A DNA stretch of 64,000 nucleotides from assembly GCA_031420415.1 (NCBI GenBank), contig JANOMT010000025.1, forward strand, positions 1-64,000, written 5' to 3'. This stretch comes from JANYGA01 sp031420415. GTDB lineage: Bacteria > Vulcanimicrobiota > Vulcanimicrobiia > Vulcanimicrobiales > Vulcanimicrobiaceae. Below, piece after piece: positions 8,824 to 17,828 of the stretch; the first letter of the stretch is position 1, and each line of letters opens with the position of its first letter. The notes beneath the pieces are model-generated. The model was not told the DNA's origin and ran no database searches. It saw only the letters and a program-made list of their open reading frames with translations. The position numbers were made by a program, and so were the translations under genes.

Positions 8824-8970
8824 GTGAAAGAGTTGTTTCTCGTGGAACTCTGGCGCGAAACCGCGGAGAACGATGCCCTCGGTCCGTGGCGCGGCATCGT
8901 GAAGCACGTCGCTCACGATGACGAGCACTACGTCGTAGAACTCTCGGACATCGCCACGTTCATCGCGTGA
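8824..8970 (+). CDS. 48-residue conserved-looking small protein
   Basis: A very short gene that is easily missed. The GTG at 8824 follows an AAAAGG SD at 8812-8817. The product begins VKELFLVELWRETAENDALG, continues WRGIVKHVAHDDEHYVVEL and ends FIA. It reads as a compact beta-sheet protein with good codon usage. The pattern 'VELWRE...WRGIVKHV...YVVELSDIATFI' resembles small uncharacterised proteins in Chloroflexi-like genomes with 'W-RG-V-H...FxxLxxLxxFI' signatures. No function is known. The reverse frame over the same bases (8734-8928) is treated as a shadow. Confidence 0.55.
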   Translation: MKELFLVELWRETAENDALGPWRGIVKHVAHDDEHYVVELSDIATFIA

Positions 8971-9213
8971 GCGATCGGTCTGGACTCACCACGTGGCGAC
9001 GATTCGTCGCATTCGGATACGATTCGAACGCCTCGGTTCTGATGATGGCCGAATCTCACGCTCGAGAAGTTTAGGAGAATTTGCATAAATCAAACGCACA
9101 CCATCCCAATGCGCCGCATCGTAAATCCGCGCGGCACTCCACAAAACGTTTTGCGGAAACATGACGGACTCCAGTGCGGACGGGTAGAGCTTGCAGCGAA
9201 GGACCCGAAACTC

Positions 9214-9557
9214 ATGGCTGGCAGCTACAACCGCATCGTCCTCGTCGGCAACCTGACTCGAGATCCCGAGATCTGCTACGTCCACGGCGGAGGCAAAGCC
9301 GTAACGAAATTCGCGATGGCGATCAACCGGAAAACGAAGAACGCCGATGAGACGATGTTCCTCGATATCGTGGCCCGTGACCGCCTCGGCAATCTGCAAC
9401 CAGTACCTCAAGAAGGGCATGTCCGCACTCGTCGAAGGCCGACTCGTCGTCCGCAAATACGAAGACAAAGACGACAACTAGCGGACCGCCGTCGAGGTCG
9501 TCGCTAGCAACATGCAGATGCTCGACACTAAGGGCGGCGGTGATCGCGCGACCTCAG
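9214..9557 (+). pseudogene. ssb: Single-stranded DNA-binding protein, frameshifted and truncated
   Basis: Remnant of SSB, the OB-fold protein that coats ssDNA. The first part reads MAGSYNRIVLVGNLTRDPEI and GKAVTKFAMAINRKTK, then FLDIVARDRLG. A frameshift at about 9392 moves the rest to another frame: CNQYLKKGMSALVEGRLVVR, then a TAG at 9479, then RTAVEVVASNMQMLDTKGGG. The homology stops at 9556, exactly where the rearranged IS3 element starts. The acidic C-terminal tail that recruits partner proteins is gone. A functional ssb must exist elsewhere in the genome. Confidence 0.85.
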
Positions 9558-9601
9558 GACGTCGCTCTGCGCATGCTCCGATGGCGATCGCTTCATCCAT
9601 G
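9556..9601 (+). repeat. 46-bp inverted repeat, left copy (pairs with 9948-9993)
   Basis: Perfect 46-base reverse complement of 9948-9993. It encodes the OrfB peptide MKRSPSEHAQSDVL on the minus strand. Its outer edge abuts the truncated ssb. Confidence 0.95.
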
Positions 9602-9947
9602 CATAAAAACCGCTTGCCGAAGTTTTCAATACGCGGCTCATCGTGTAGACCGGATACGTGGCCTGGTACGCCTTCATGAATCCGAAGATCGCTTCGGTTC
9701 CATACTTTTCCGAGCGAACCAGGCCGTTACTTTTGAGCGGATTTCGCGTTCCATCTCCAGTTGCGTGACCCGCTTGCAAAGTCGCGCGATCTCTTGGCGT
9801 TCATCGCTCGTTAGACCGTCTTTACGATCGCCCGCATCGAACTGCGCTTGGCGCACCCAGTTGCGAATCGTCTGGCCCGTGGGCTCGAACTCATCGGCCA
9901 ACTCTTCGGGAGATCGACCGGCGAGAACGAGTGCGACGAGCTTCGTC

Positions 9948-9993
9948 CATGGATGAAGCGATCGCCATCGGAGCATGCGCAGAGCGACGTCCT
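9948..9993 (-). repeat. 46-bp inverted repeat, right copy (pairs with 9556-9601)
   Basis: Perfect reverse complement of the left copy. Here the same OrfB peptide is on the plus strand and continues into the rest of OrfB. The 346 bases between the copies carry OrfA and the start of OrfB on the opposite strand. Confidence 0.95.
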
Positions 9994-10114
9994 GCTCGGC
10001 GACCGGATTGAAGCGATCTCGCGTCGATCGCGTTGGACGTACGGTCGTCCGCGAATACACGCAGAACTCGTTGATGAAGGCATCCGCATCAGCGGCAAAC
10101 GCGTGGCGTGACTG

Positions 10115-10636
10115 ATGCGCAATCGCAGCATCTGCGGTGCTTCGCGCCGCAAGACGATAATTACGACGATCCGCGATCGTGATGCAAAGCCGGCGCGGGA
10201 TCTCGTCGAGCGTCGCTTTACGGCCGACGGTCCCAATGAATTGTGGGCCGCCGATATCACATACGTTCCGACGTGGAGCGGTTTCCTATACCTTGCCGTG
10301 GTTCTCGACGTCTTTAGCCGTCGCGTCGTCGGCTGGGCGATGGCTGACCATATGCGCGAAGGGCTCGCGATCGGCGCGCTCGATATGGCCATTTTTCGAC
10401 GCAAGCCGCTCGCAGTTGTTCATCACTCCGATCAAGGTTCGCATTCCACCCCTTTCGAGATGAGTGCCCTCATGGCTTCTTTGCGCTGCGACTTCAGCAA
10501 CGATCCGACCGCCTACGTCACCGAAGCAACACGCCTAGAGAGAAGCGCTCACATCATCCGATCTATCGCGTCCCGCCTAACGGCCTCGACAAAAAGTATT
10601 TACGCCGAAAACCTGCCGAACGATTCGACTTTTTGA
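10115..10636 (+). pseudogene. IS3 OrfB (transposase) C-terminal part, truncated
   Basis: Part of the DDE integrase-like catalytic domain of an IS3 OrfB. A TGA at 10109-10111 separates it from the preceding plus-strand OrfB piece (9951-10108, ending RISGKRVA); the frame resumes at once with LMRNRSICGASRRK. The catalytic core reads ELWAADITYVPTWSGFLYLA and VVLDVFSRRVVGWAMADHM, then AVVHHSDQGS. After about 10445 the translated sequence no longer resembles OrfB: the region with the third acidic residue and the C-terminal HRRHSALG-type motif is lost or replaced. It is not functional. Confidence 0.75.
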
Positions 10637-10744
10637 CGACAACCTTGCTTGAAAGAAACTGCCACGGAGCCGATGAACTCCCAGTGGTTTTCGACAAACC
10701 AGCATGTCGGTTTAATCGCACGCGCTGGGCCTTCGAAGTTTTAT

Positions 10745-10819
10745 TGGTAGCGCTAACGGGAGTCGAACCCGTCTCTCAGCCTTGAAAGGGCCGCGTCCTA
10801 ACCGATAGACTATAGCGCC
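10745..10819 (-). tRNA. tRNA-Glu (TTC)
   Basis: Folds as a full cloverleaf: acceptor stem GGCGCTA with TAGCGCT (first pair G-U), D arm GTCT/GGAC, anticodon stem CGGCC/GGCTG around loop CTTTCAA (anticodon TTC), and T arm ACGGG-TTCGACT-CCCGT. The 3' CCA is encoded (10745-10747). Confidence 0.96.
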
Positions 10820-10833
10820 GCGAGGTTCAGTTG

Positions 10834-10905
10834 TGGGCCCGGCTGGATTCGAACCAGCGCGCAACCAGTTATGAGCCGGCCGCTCTACCGCTGAGCTACA
10901 GGCCC
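10834..10905 (-). tRNA. tRNA with CAT anticodon (elongator Met or Ile2)
   Basis: Complete cloverleaf: acceptor GGGCCTG/CGGGCCC, D arm GCTC/GAGC, anticodon stem GCCGG/CTGGT around CTCATAA (anticodon CAT), and T arm GCTGG-TTCGAAT-CCAGC. No CCA is encoded, unlike the neighbouring tRNA-Glu. The GGGCCTG acceptor is more typical of isoleucine tRNAs, so this could be the lysidine-modified tRNA-Ile2 rather than elongator Met. It is not an initiator, because the GGG/CCC anticodon-stem pairs are absent. Confidence 0.93.
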
Positions 10906-11700
10906 AAGATCGAGCGAAGTTTGCCGAAACTGGCCGGATGGCCTTGCACACCGTACCACACCATCGCAAGCCTACAGCCGATTTTCGACGTATGCCCGCG
11001 TCTCGGATCGAGGATGAAGATCGAGCAACCCTGCATCCCTCGCGTGAGGAGCACGCGGTATGCGTTCTTCACCACGTCGATGAACCGCTCGCCGCTGCGC
11101 GTCTTGACCACGTGGTCCCGTGAGGCCGACTTTTGGCCGACCCAGACGCCGCTTCGGATGACGAGGTCCTCGCCCCAGATCACGCCCGCGTAGCCGAACT
11201 CGAAGCCCGCCGTGTAGATGCAGCCGATTTGCGTGGCGCCGCCCGGGTCCGTTGGCCAGAACTGCGCTTTGGGGATGCCGGGCGCGAGCTTTCGCGCATC
11301 GGGTTGCGCGTTCCATGGGCGCTCGAACGCACCGATCGTGACATCGTTGATGAGCTGCCCGTCGGCCATGGGCTTGGACCAGGGCCAGCAGAAACCGGCC
11401 ATCATCCGGGCGTTCTGGCCCGCCGCGTTGCGCTGCTCGATCGTGGCCGCAAGGGCCATTGGGTCGGCGACGATCTCGACTTCGAACGCCGATGACGCGA
11501 GCTTCATCACGCCGGTCTTGCGGATCTCGAGCAGCTGATCGACCCAGTCAATGTACTCATCTGATCCGGCGCAACGGAACTGCGTGCGGAGATCGATCGC
11601 TTTGAAGCGGGCTTCGTGTCGGATCGCCGTCTCTTGCAAGAGGAGGGTACTGCCGATCTCATCGGCGCGGACCGCCTAGTGATCGTCGATGGAAAAGAGC
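10896..11700 (-). pseudogene. DUF2075 (Schlafen-like) helicase, C-terminal remnant
   Basis: C-terminal part of a DUF2075 P-loop helicase/nuclease-like protein. Recognisable blocks are AIDLRTQFRCAGSDEYIDWV, QIGCIYTAGFEFGYAGVIWG (normally TAQGFEFDY, so a residue is missing) and YRVLLTRGMQGCSIF. Upstream the same frame reads FSIDDH, then a TAG, then AVRADEIGSTLL, a family-typical motif split by an amber codon at about 11675. The Walker A/B half is absent. The 3' end runs 10 bases into the tRNA-Met/Ile2 on the same strand. DUF2075 proteins often sit in defence islands. This one is dead: 5'-truncated with an internal stop. Confidence 0.75.
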
Positions 11701-11902
11701 GCGAATTTCCGTTCTCGACAGTGTGCGGTTTACAAGAGAGTATGCCACGCGTCTGGCATCGCGGACCACTATAGTTTACGACGGAGGGTGCAGCTTGCGA
11801 GATGAATTCGACACCGATCGCAGGTTCTTGGCACGACGACGTTCTCGAGAGCCGATCTTATAAGAGCGTCGCGACAACTACTGCGATAAGGAAACATGTT
11901 CC

Positions 11903-14900
11903 GTGCAACTTCTTGATGGCAGTTTCGTATTTTCCGCGACCGACCTCAACAATTATCTTGAGTGTCGTTACCTCGTTTCGCAGGAGCGTAAGGTCGCGAC
12001 GGGTACACTATCGCGCCCTCGCCTCAGCGATCCGACGGCGGAACTCATTAAGCGCAAAGGCGACGAGCACGAACGTGCGCAGCTCGCCGAGTATGTCGCG
12101 AATTACGGTGACGGTGTCGTGGTATTTGCTTCGCGTGCGACGAACACGACAGCTGGTTTGCTCGAGGCTGAAGCGCGGACGCTTGCTGCGATGGAATCAG
12201 GGGCGAACATCATCTATCAAGCAACATTCTTCGACGGAATCTTCGTGGGCCACGCTGACTTTTTGCGGCGCATTGAAACGCCGTCAAAACGGTTCGCTTG
12301 GAGCTACGAGGTCATCGACACGAAGCTCGCACTCTCGGCAAAGCCGTACTTCATCATTCAGCTTTGCAATTACAGCGAACATCTCACGCGCTTGCAAGGG
12401 ACCGCTCCCGACCACGCTTATATAGTCTTTGGCGACGGAACCGAGCGCGCTTTTCGCATGGCATCATTCGGAGCATACTACCGCCATCTAAAATCCTCAT
12501 TCTTGCAATTCGCCGATTCGCCCGATGTTCCGTATCCACTTGAGGTGCCCCACTGCGGCACGTGTGCATGGTCATCATCTTGCCAGCAGCGTCGCGAAAA
12601 CGACGATCACCTGAGTCTCGTCGCCGGCATTCGCGCCGACCAAATTTCGAAGATCGAAGCGAGCGGCGTCTCCACAATGGCCGCGCTCGCTATGACAACC
12701 ATCCGACCGCAACAGATGACATCGACAATCTTTGGAAATCTTCGAATGCAGGCGGCATTGCAAATCGAGCAGCGTCGAGCCACGATGGGCGGTGATCCCT
12801 GTCCATATCGGTACCAACTGCGCGAGCACGTTGCGCAGCCCGAAACATCGGATGCGTCGATCGCGGCCGTAACAATCGGAACGGAGGACGTGGCTCCCGT
12901 TGCCGATTCAGCAGCGCGTATTACGATGGGTTTCGCGAAGTTGCCGGCGCCGAACGAAGGCGATCTGTTTTTCGATATCGAGGGCGATCCACTTTATCGT
13001 CCCGATCGCGGGCTCGAATACTTATTCGGCTTTTACGTTCCGAACGAGAACCGCTACGTGGCCTTTTGGGCTCAAACTCCGACGGAGGAACGAGCGGCTT
13101 TCGAAGGGTGCGTCGACTTCATCGCAGATCGTCTCAAGCGCTATCCCGGCATGCACGTTTACCACTACGCAGCGTACGAACGCAGCGCCCTGTCACGGTT
13201 GATGGGCGAATTTGGCTCGCGCGAACGCGAGATCGATCGCTTCCTCACGATGGGGGTATTCGTCGATCTCTACACCGTCGTGCGTCAAGCGCTCTGGATC
13301 TCGCAGCCCTCTTATTCGCTAAAGAAAATCGAAGCGTTTTATGCCTGGAAACGTGAGACGGAGACGAAGGGCGGCGCCGATTCAATCGAGATGTTCGAAC
13401 GATGGCTCGTCACGCGCGATGACGCTATTTTAGAAGATATCGAGCGTTACAATAAAGACGACTGCCAGTCCACGCACGCCCTCCGTGAATGGCTCCTGGC
13501 TCGACGCTCCGAGTATAACGCGAGCCACACCAACGCGCTCGGATGGCGACCGACGGTTGAGGCACCGGAGCCGGAGGCGCCGCTAGAACGAACCGCACTT
13601 GAACAAAGACTTCTCGACGATTTGCCCGTCCCTGATGGGCCAACAGCACTGCGTGCGTGGCCAGAAGAGCTACGTGAGCGCTGGCTTCTCGGTAGCCTGC
13701 TCCAATATCATCGGCGCGAGAACAAGCCAGGATTTTGGGAGTACTTTGCGCGCTGCGAAAGTGTCGAAGAGCTCGCCGAGTTTGATCTTAGGGCGATAGG
13801 CGGGTTAGAGCGACGCTGGGATGTCGATCCTTACAAGCGCGGCCGCGAGAGAAATCTTATTTATACCTTCACCTACCCGATGCAAGAGCACGATTTGCGC
13901 GGAAATTTCGAATGTCCCGATATCCGCAAGCCGATCGGGGCGATCGTGTCGCATGATGAAGCGTCTCGGACCTTGGAACTCAAACTCTCTCTCGAAATGG
14001 CGGCCTTGCTGCGCGCCTTGATTCCAGGCAGACCTATCCAACACAAGACGCGCCAGGTCGGCATCGAGCGTATCGCCACAGACCTACTGGAAGGCCGCCT
14101 CGAAAATGAGCATCCGGCGACGTCGGCACTCCTACGCGCCTCAATGCCGCGTCTGCGCGGTCGACCGCCGGGCTCGCGGTTGCAGCCTACGTCCGTCGAT
14201 GCCGCGTCGCTTGCAGCGGCGTTCGATGCACTCGACGGATCGTATCTCTTTGTCCAAGGCCCTCCGGGCTCCGGCAAATCGACCCTCGGCGCCAATGCGA
14301 TTGTGTCGCTACTCGCCGTGGGCAAGCGCATCGGCTTGATGGCGAATAGTCACAAAGCACTGCACAATCTGTTAGCAAAAATCGAAGAAACCGCGGAGGC
14401 GCGCGGCGTCACATTCGTAGGTTTCCATAAAGCGAGCAGCACGACCGAAGATTCACACTACATTTCAAAGCTAGATCACCCATTCGTACTCAGCGAAGAA
14501 AATGCAGCTGCAATCCTAGGTGCGCAGCTCGTTTCAGGAACGACGTATTTCTGGCCTGACGAGTCGCTCGTGGCAGCGTTTGATCTCATGGTGATCGATG
14601 AGGCGGGGCAAGTTTCACTCGCTGATGCCCTGAATGCTTCGATGGCAGCACGCAACGTCGTGCTGTTGGGCGATCCGCGCCAGCTCCCTCAGGTTGTGCA
14701 AGGATTTCATCCTGTCGGCGCTTCCGCTTCCATTTTGAAGCATCTTTTAGGCGAAGAGGATACCGTAGCGCCGGACCGCGGCATTTTTCTTGACCAGTCG
14801 TTCCGCATGGAGCCGAGCATCGCTGCGTTCGTCTCGGCGACGAGTTACGAAAATCGACTCCGTTCGGGCGACAATACGATTGGCAATCGCATAGATACGC

Positions 14901-15490
14901 CCGGCCTATCCGGCGGCGGCCTCGTCTATCTTCCTGTCATGCACGCCGGTAACAGCCGCTACTCGATCGAAGAAGCCTCGCGCATCGCCGCCGAGATCAC
15001 AAAGCTTGTCCAAGGAACGTACATACGCGACGGCAACCCTGCTCGTGCTCTCACCGAAGGTGATATTCTCGTGGTCGCGCCATACAATCTGCAGCGCCAA
15101 CGCATTCGTCAGCATCTCGAAGCAGCTGGCCTACAGGGCGTCGCCGTCGGTACCGTAGACAAATTTCAAGGTCAACAAGCGCCGGTCGTTTTTTATTCGA
15201 TGGCTACTTCGAGTGACGATGACCTACCGCGTGACATGGCCTTCCTTTTCGACCGCAATCGATTTAATGTTGCGATCTCCCGTGCGCAATGCATGAGTAT
15301 CCTTGTCTGCAGCCCGCGTCTGCTCGACACACGCTGTCGGACGCCGCAGCAGATGTTACTGGTCAACCTACTCTGCATGTTTCAAGAAGCGAGCCAATCG
15401 GTTATGAGGCCTGATGCGAGACCTCGCGCAACGCAACTCGTGGACTACGGATGCGTCGCAGCGCTCTTTGGAGGCCGATTACATTTATAA
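11903..15490 (+). CDS. TM0106-type RecB-like nuclease, RNase H-like domain and SF1 helicase in one chain
   Basis: A 1195-residue enzyme. Residues 1-250 form a RecB/Cas4-like nuclease with Cys21 plus a Cys-x2-Cys-x5-Cys cluster near 217-226 (HCGTCAWSSSCQQ), the set that binds a 4Fe-4S cluster in AddB, Dna2 and Cas4. The catalytic motifs GHADF and YEVIDTKLA lie near 117-142. Residues 355-520 form a YprB/RNase H-like exonuclease (FFDIEGDP ... HVYHYAAYERSALSRLMGEF). Residues 750-1170 form an SF1 helicase: Walker A QGPPGSGKST at about 787, DEAG at about 898, GDPRQLPQVVQG, LDQSFRMEP, VGTVDKFQGQQ and NVAISRAQ. Start is GTG, with AAGGA at 11886-11890. It probably resects or repairs DNA, or acts in defence. 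All motifs look intact. Confidence 0.88.
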   Translation: MQLLDGSFVFSATDLNNYLECRYLVSQERKVATGTLSRPRLSDPTAELIKRKGDEHERAQLAEYVANYGDGVVVFASRATNTTAGLLEAEARTLAAMESGANIIYQATFFDGIFVGHADFLRRIETPSKRFAWSYEVIDTKLALSAKPYFIIQLCNYSEHLTRLQGTAPDHAYIVFGDGTERAFRMASFGAYYRHLKSSFLQFADSPDVPYPLEVPHCGTCAWSSSCQQRRENDDHLSLVAGIRADQISKIEASGVSTMAALAMTTIRPQQMTSTIFGNLRMQAALQIEQRRATMGGDPCPYRYQLREHVAQPETSDASIAAVTIGTEDVAPVADSAARITMGFAKLPAPNEGDLFFDIEGDPLYRPDRGLEYLFGFYVPNENRYVAFWAQTPTEERAAFEGCVDFIADRLKRYPGMHVYHYAAYERSALSRLMGEFGSREREIDRFLTMGVFVDLYTVVRQALWISQPSYSLKKIEAFYAWKRETETKGGADSIEMFERWLVTRDDAILEDIERYNKDDCQSTHALREWLLARRSEYNASHTNALGWRPTVEAPEPEAPLERTALEQRLLDDLPVPDGPTALRAWPEELRERWLLGSLLQYHRRENKPGFWEYFARCESVEELAEFDLRAIGGLERRWDVDPYKRGRERNLIYTFTYPMQEHDLRGNFECPDIRKPIGAIVSHDEASRTLELKLSLEMAALLRALIPGRPIQHKTRQVGIERIATDLLEGRLENEHPATSALLRASMPRLRGRPPGSRLQPTSVDAASLAAAFDALDGSYLFVQGPPGSGKSTLGANAIVSLLAVGKRIGLMANSHKALHNLLAKIEETAEARGVTFVGFHKASSTTEDSHYISKLDHPFVLSEENAAAILGAQLVSGTTYFWPDESLVAAFDLMVIDEAGQVSLADALNASMAARNVVLLGDPRQLPQVVQGFHPVGASASILKHLLGEEDTVAPDRGIFLDQSFRMEPSIAAFVSATSYENRLRSGDNTIGNRIDTPGLSGGGLVYLPVMHAGNSRYSIEEASRIAAEITKLVQGTYIRDGNPARALTEGDILVVAPYNLQRQRIRQHLEAAGLQGVAVGTVDKFQGQQAPVVFYSMATSSDDDLPRDMAFLFDRNRFNVAISRAQCMSILVCSPRLLDTRCRTPQQMLLVNLLCMFQEASQSVMRPDARPRATQLVDYGCVAALFGGRLHL

Positions 15491-15710
15491 CGATTGGCTA
15501 CACCCGGTCTGTACAAGCCGATTGGCGCGAGCTAAAAGAATCGCAGATGCGCCCATACTAACACGTTCAGAATTATTTCCACGGTTCGAGATACCCAACG
15601 GCTGCCGTCTCCGCGTAATGCTTGCCGGCAATCGTACCGTTTCGCATCGGGCATGCAATTAGTTAGTAATCCTCGTTTAGAAGTGTTTTACGAGTGACCC
15701 GTAAGTTCGT

Positions 15711-16187
15711 ATGCCGAGAATCTCGGTCGAGCATCGCATGCGGAACGTTATTGCTGGCATATTCGATGATACGATTACGTTTATTGAGCGCCATACGTTA
15801 GACGATCTGTTGTAAATCCGCCTTGCGATCGAAGAGTCTAGGACTTGGGGCGAGTTCTTCCACTTGTTACAGCCGCACATAACTTCTGGCGTCAAGTCCA
15901 ACCTCGATGCATCTTATGATCCCAAGCGAAAGTTTGAAGCGGATGAGGTGCCGGGTTATGCAGACGGAGATTGGCCGGCCTTTCCCAATCAACTCATGAT
16001 TGATTTTCTTCCGAGATCGTTGATCGCGATGAGAAAAATTGAGTCAACCATTTTCAATGGAGATCAACTCGACATCCCGGAGCGTAACGTCTCCGCGGCA
16101 TGTGCGGAGTTGCGGCGTCCGGGGTGGAACGTCGAACGTGATGATCAAAAAGTGATAAGGGCCGTTGGGTACACAGAGAGCAACTGA
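15711..16187 (+). pseudogene. Unknown protein interrupted by one TAA
   Basis: A 159-codon frame from ATG 15711 with a single in-frame TAA at 15813-15815. Before it: MPRISVEHRMRNVIAGIFDD, TITFIERHTLDDLL. After it: IRLAIEESRTWGEFFHLLQP and later GDWPAFPNQLMIDFLPRSLI, STIFNGDQLDIPERNVSAAC. The two halves read as one protein with uniform lower-GC codon use, and a Gln codon (CAA to TAA) would close it. A shorter product could start downstream at 15864. The family is not recognised. It lies directly downstream of the nuclease-helicase. Confidence 0.5.
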
Positions 16188-16251
16188 GCTGGAATTTACG
16201 TCGATGTTTGAGAGCCCGCTCGGTTCGTGCCATCCGTGTGGCAGGCGGTCG

Positions 16252-16722
16252 ATGTACCGTACAGACATGGATATGCCACAACCAGATCCGTCCCGACGTT
16301 TGCGCTCGCTTCTTAAAGCGGCCGGCATCACCTCGTTCCGACTCGGCGACAACATTCGCGGAGCCATCTATAGCGGCCGCACGCGCGAATGGCTCGTCGG
16401 CACGCGCATGAACGAACATTGGTTCAACGCCTACGCTCGCGTCTGCAACTTGCCGGAAGAACCGAGTCTCCGTGCGCGATTGATGGATACCGTCATGGAC
16501 ATGAACCGGCAGATGCAGCTCACGAAGTTTATCGTCTCGTCGGGCCTCGTGCTCGAACTCGACTATCGCGCCGAACACGTCGATGCGGAGGTCCTCGGTA
16601 ATCTCATCCGATTACTCCACGCGAACGCCGAGATGCACTATCCGAAAATCTTCCGCGTCGTCTCGGGCGACGAAACGCTCGCGCAACTCGAAGCGCAACT
16701 CATCACCGCGAAGGCAGCGTGA
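16252..16722 (+). CDS. Unknown small protein, coupled to ADP-ribosylglycohydrolase
   Basis: A soluble protein of about 156 residues from the ATG at 16252 (others at 16267 and 16273). The N-terminal half (SLLKAAGITSFRLGDNIRGA, YSGRTREWLVGTRMNEHWF) and the helical C-terminal half (MDTVMDMNRQMQLTKFIVSS, LGNLIRLLHANAEMHYPKIF) loosely resemble the YbjN/type III chaperone-like fold, which has a helix with 'MNRQMxLxKF' and an alpha-beta hairpin. That is only a hint. Its TGA overlaps the GTG of the next gene by four bases, so the two are co-translated. A role as partner or regulator of the glycohydrolase is inference. Confidence 0.6.
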   Translation: MYRTDMDMPQPDPSRRLRSLLKAAGITSFRLGDNIRGAIYSGRTREWLVGTRMNEHWFNAYARVCNLPEEPSLRARLMDTVMDMNRQMQLTKFIVSSGLVLELDYRAEHVDAEVLGNLIRLLHANAEMHYPKIFRVVSGDETLAQLEAQLITAKAA

Positions 16723-17825
16723 GCACCTACGTGCGGGCGGCCCGCTTCCGCGACCGCGTGCTCGGTGCGATGATCGGCGCTGCGATCGGCGACACGCTCG
16801 GCTCGGCCTTCGAGTTCGTCGATAGCGCGTCGATCGTACGCCACCTCGGCAACGACGGAATCGTTCGCGACTACGAAGCGGCGTTGTCGGGATCGCTCCT
16901 CGCGCCCCGCGCGCCCGGAAAGCCGACCGACGATACGGCGATGGCGCTCTGCGTCGCGGGAGTGATCGCGTCGAGCGACGAGCCGACGGCGAGCGCGTTC
17001 GCAACGAGCTTCACGACGCGTCTCCGCCACGGTTCTCGATCGCGCGTTGCCAGGATGTTCTGGACGGGCGGTCCCGGGGGCGCGACTACGCGCGCGCTCT
17101 CGCGACTTGCAGCTGGCGCCGACCCATCTACATGTGGCGCACCGAACGACGGCGGTAACGGCGCGGCCATGCGCGCGCACCCGGTAGCGATGCTCGTAAA
17201 CCGCACGGCCGCGCTCCGTGTCGCCGCTCTCCAAGCACGTGTGACGCACGGCCATCCCTCTGCGGTCGAAGCCGCATGCGCCGTCGTCGCAATCGTTTGG
17301 GATGCCGTGCGCCTCGATGCGTTCGCCGACGTGACGTTGTCAGCGAATCTGCCGGAAGGCATAACCGACCCGACCTTCGTTCGCGCATGGGAAACCGCGC
17401 ACGCCGTCGGACGTGCCGAGGGCGATGCACTTCCGATGCACTTGCGCGACGTCGGGATGAGCGGTTGGGAAACCGTCGCTGCTGCACATGCGATCGCGAT
17501 GCGATATCCCGATCCCATCGAAGCAATCGGTCGCGCGGCGGCATCGGGCGGTGACACCGATACCATCGCCTCGATCGTCGGTGCGATCGTCGGCGCACGC
17601 GACGGGCTTTCGCATCTGCCCGAACGACTCGTCGATCGACTCGACGACGGTGGACTCGTGCTCGAAGCTGCCGAGGCGATAGCCGCTAGCGGCAGTACCG
17701 GATTTTTCATTAATCCACGGGCGGCTGACGTCGATACGAAAATCCATAGATTTGCCGAAGCCCTATCCCGCAAACACCAACGCGGTCTTGGCATCGACTC
17801 GAGCGAACGGAACGAGAGTTCGTGA
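16719..17825 (+). CDS. ADP-ribosylglycohydrolase family protein (DraG-like)
   Basis: A 368-residue all-helical ADP-ribosylglycohydrolase, which removes ADP-ribose from proteins or small molecules using two metal ions. Metal- and substrate-binding motifs are complete: GAAIGDTLGSAFEF near residue 20, KPTDDTAMAL near 67, GGNGAAMRAHPVAM near 145 and SGGDTDTIASIVGAIVGA near 270. The DDT/DTD acidic pairs are the expected metal ligands. It starts with GTG inside the stop of the preceding gene. Relatives include DraG (nitrogenase reactivation) and stand-alone de-ADP-ribosylases in toxin and phage-defence contexts. No nitrogenase or DraT is nearby, so the substrate is unknown. Confidence 0.88.
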   Translation: MSTYVRAARFRDRVLGAMIGAAIGDTLGSAFEFVDSASIVRHLGNDGIVRDYEAALSGSLLAPRAPGKPTDDTAMALCVAGVIASSDEPTASAFATSFTTRLRHGSRSRVARMFWTGGPGGATTRALSRLAAGADPSTCGAPNDGGNGAAMRAHPVAMLVNRTAALRVAALQARVTHGHPSAVEAACAVVAIVWDAVRLDAFADVTLSANLPEGITDPTFVRAWETAHAVGRAEGDALPMHLRDVGMSGWETVAAAHAIAMRYPDPIEAIGRAAASGGDTDTIASIVGAIVGARDGLSHLPERLVDRLDDGGLVLEAAEAIAASGSTGFFINPRAADVDTKIHRFAEALSRKHQRGLGIDSSERNESS

Positions 17826-17828
17826 TCG

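Larger units (their letters stand above)
9556..10530. mobile_element. IS3-family insertion sequence remnant with an internally inverted segment
   Basis: On the minus strand, 9950 to about 9680 encodes most of OrfA (LAGRSPEELADEFEPTGQTI, the HTH, then a leucine-rich coiled coil). A -1-shifted frame, 9779-9556, encodes the start of OrfB (FGFMKAYQATYPVYTMSRVL, SGFYAWMKRSPSEHAQSDVL). The rest of OrfB lies on the plus strand from 9951: MKRSPSEHAQSDVL again, then WTYGRPRIHAELVDEGIRIS, ELWAADITYVPTWSGFLYLA with the first catalytic Asp, and HHSDQGS with the second. Homology ends near 10445, so the DDE glutamate is missing. Flipping the segment between the 46-bp inverted repeats would rejoin OrfB. The element is dead. 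Confidence 0.85.

Noticed and set aside
11802..12425. A 207-residue frame overlapping the nuclease-helicase start
   Set aside because: It is out of frame with the recognisable Fe-S nuclease domain and has poor coding character.
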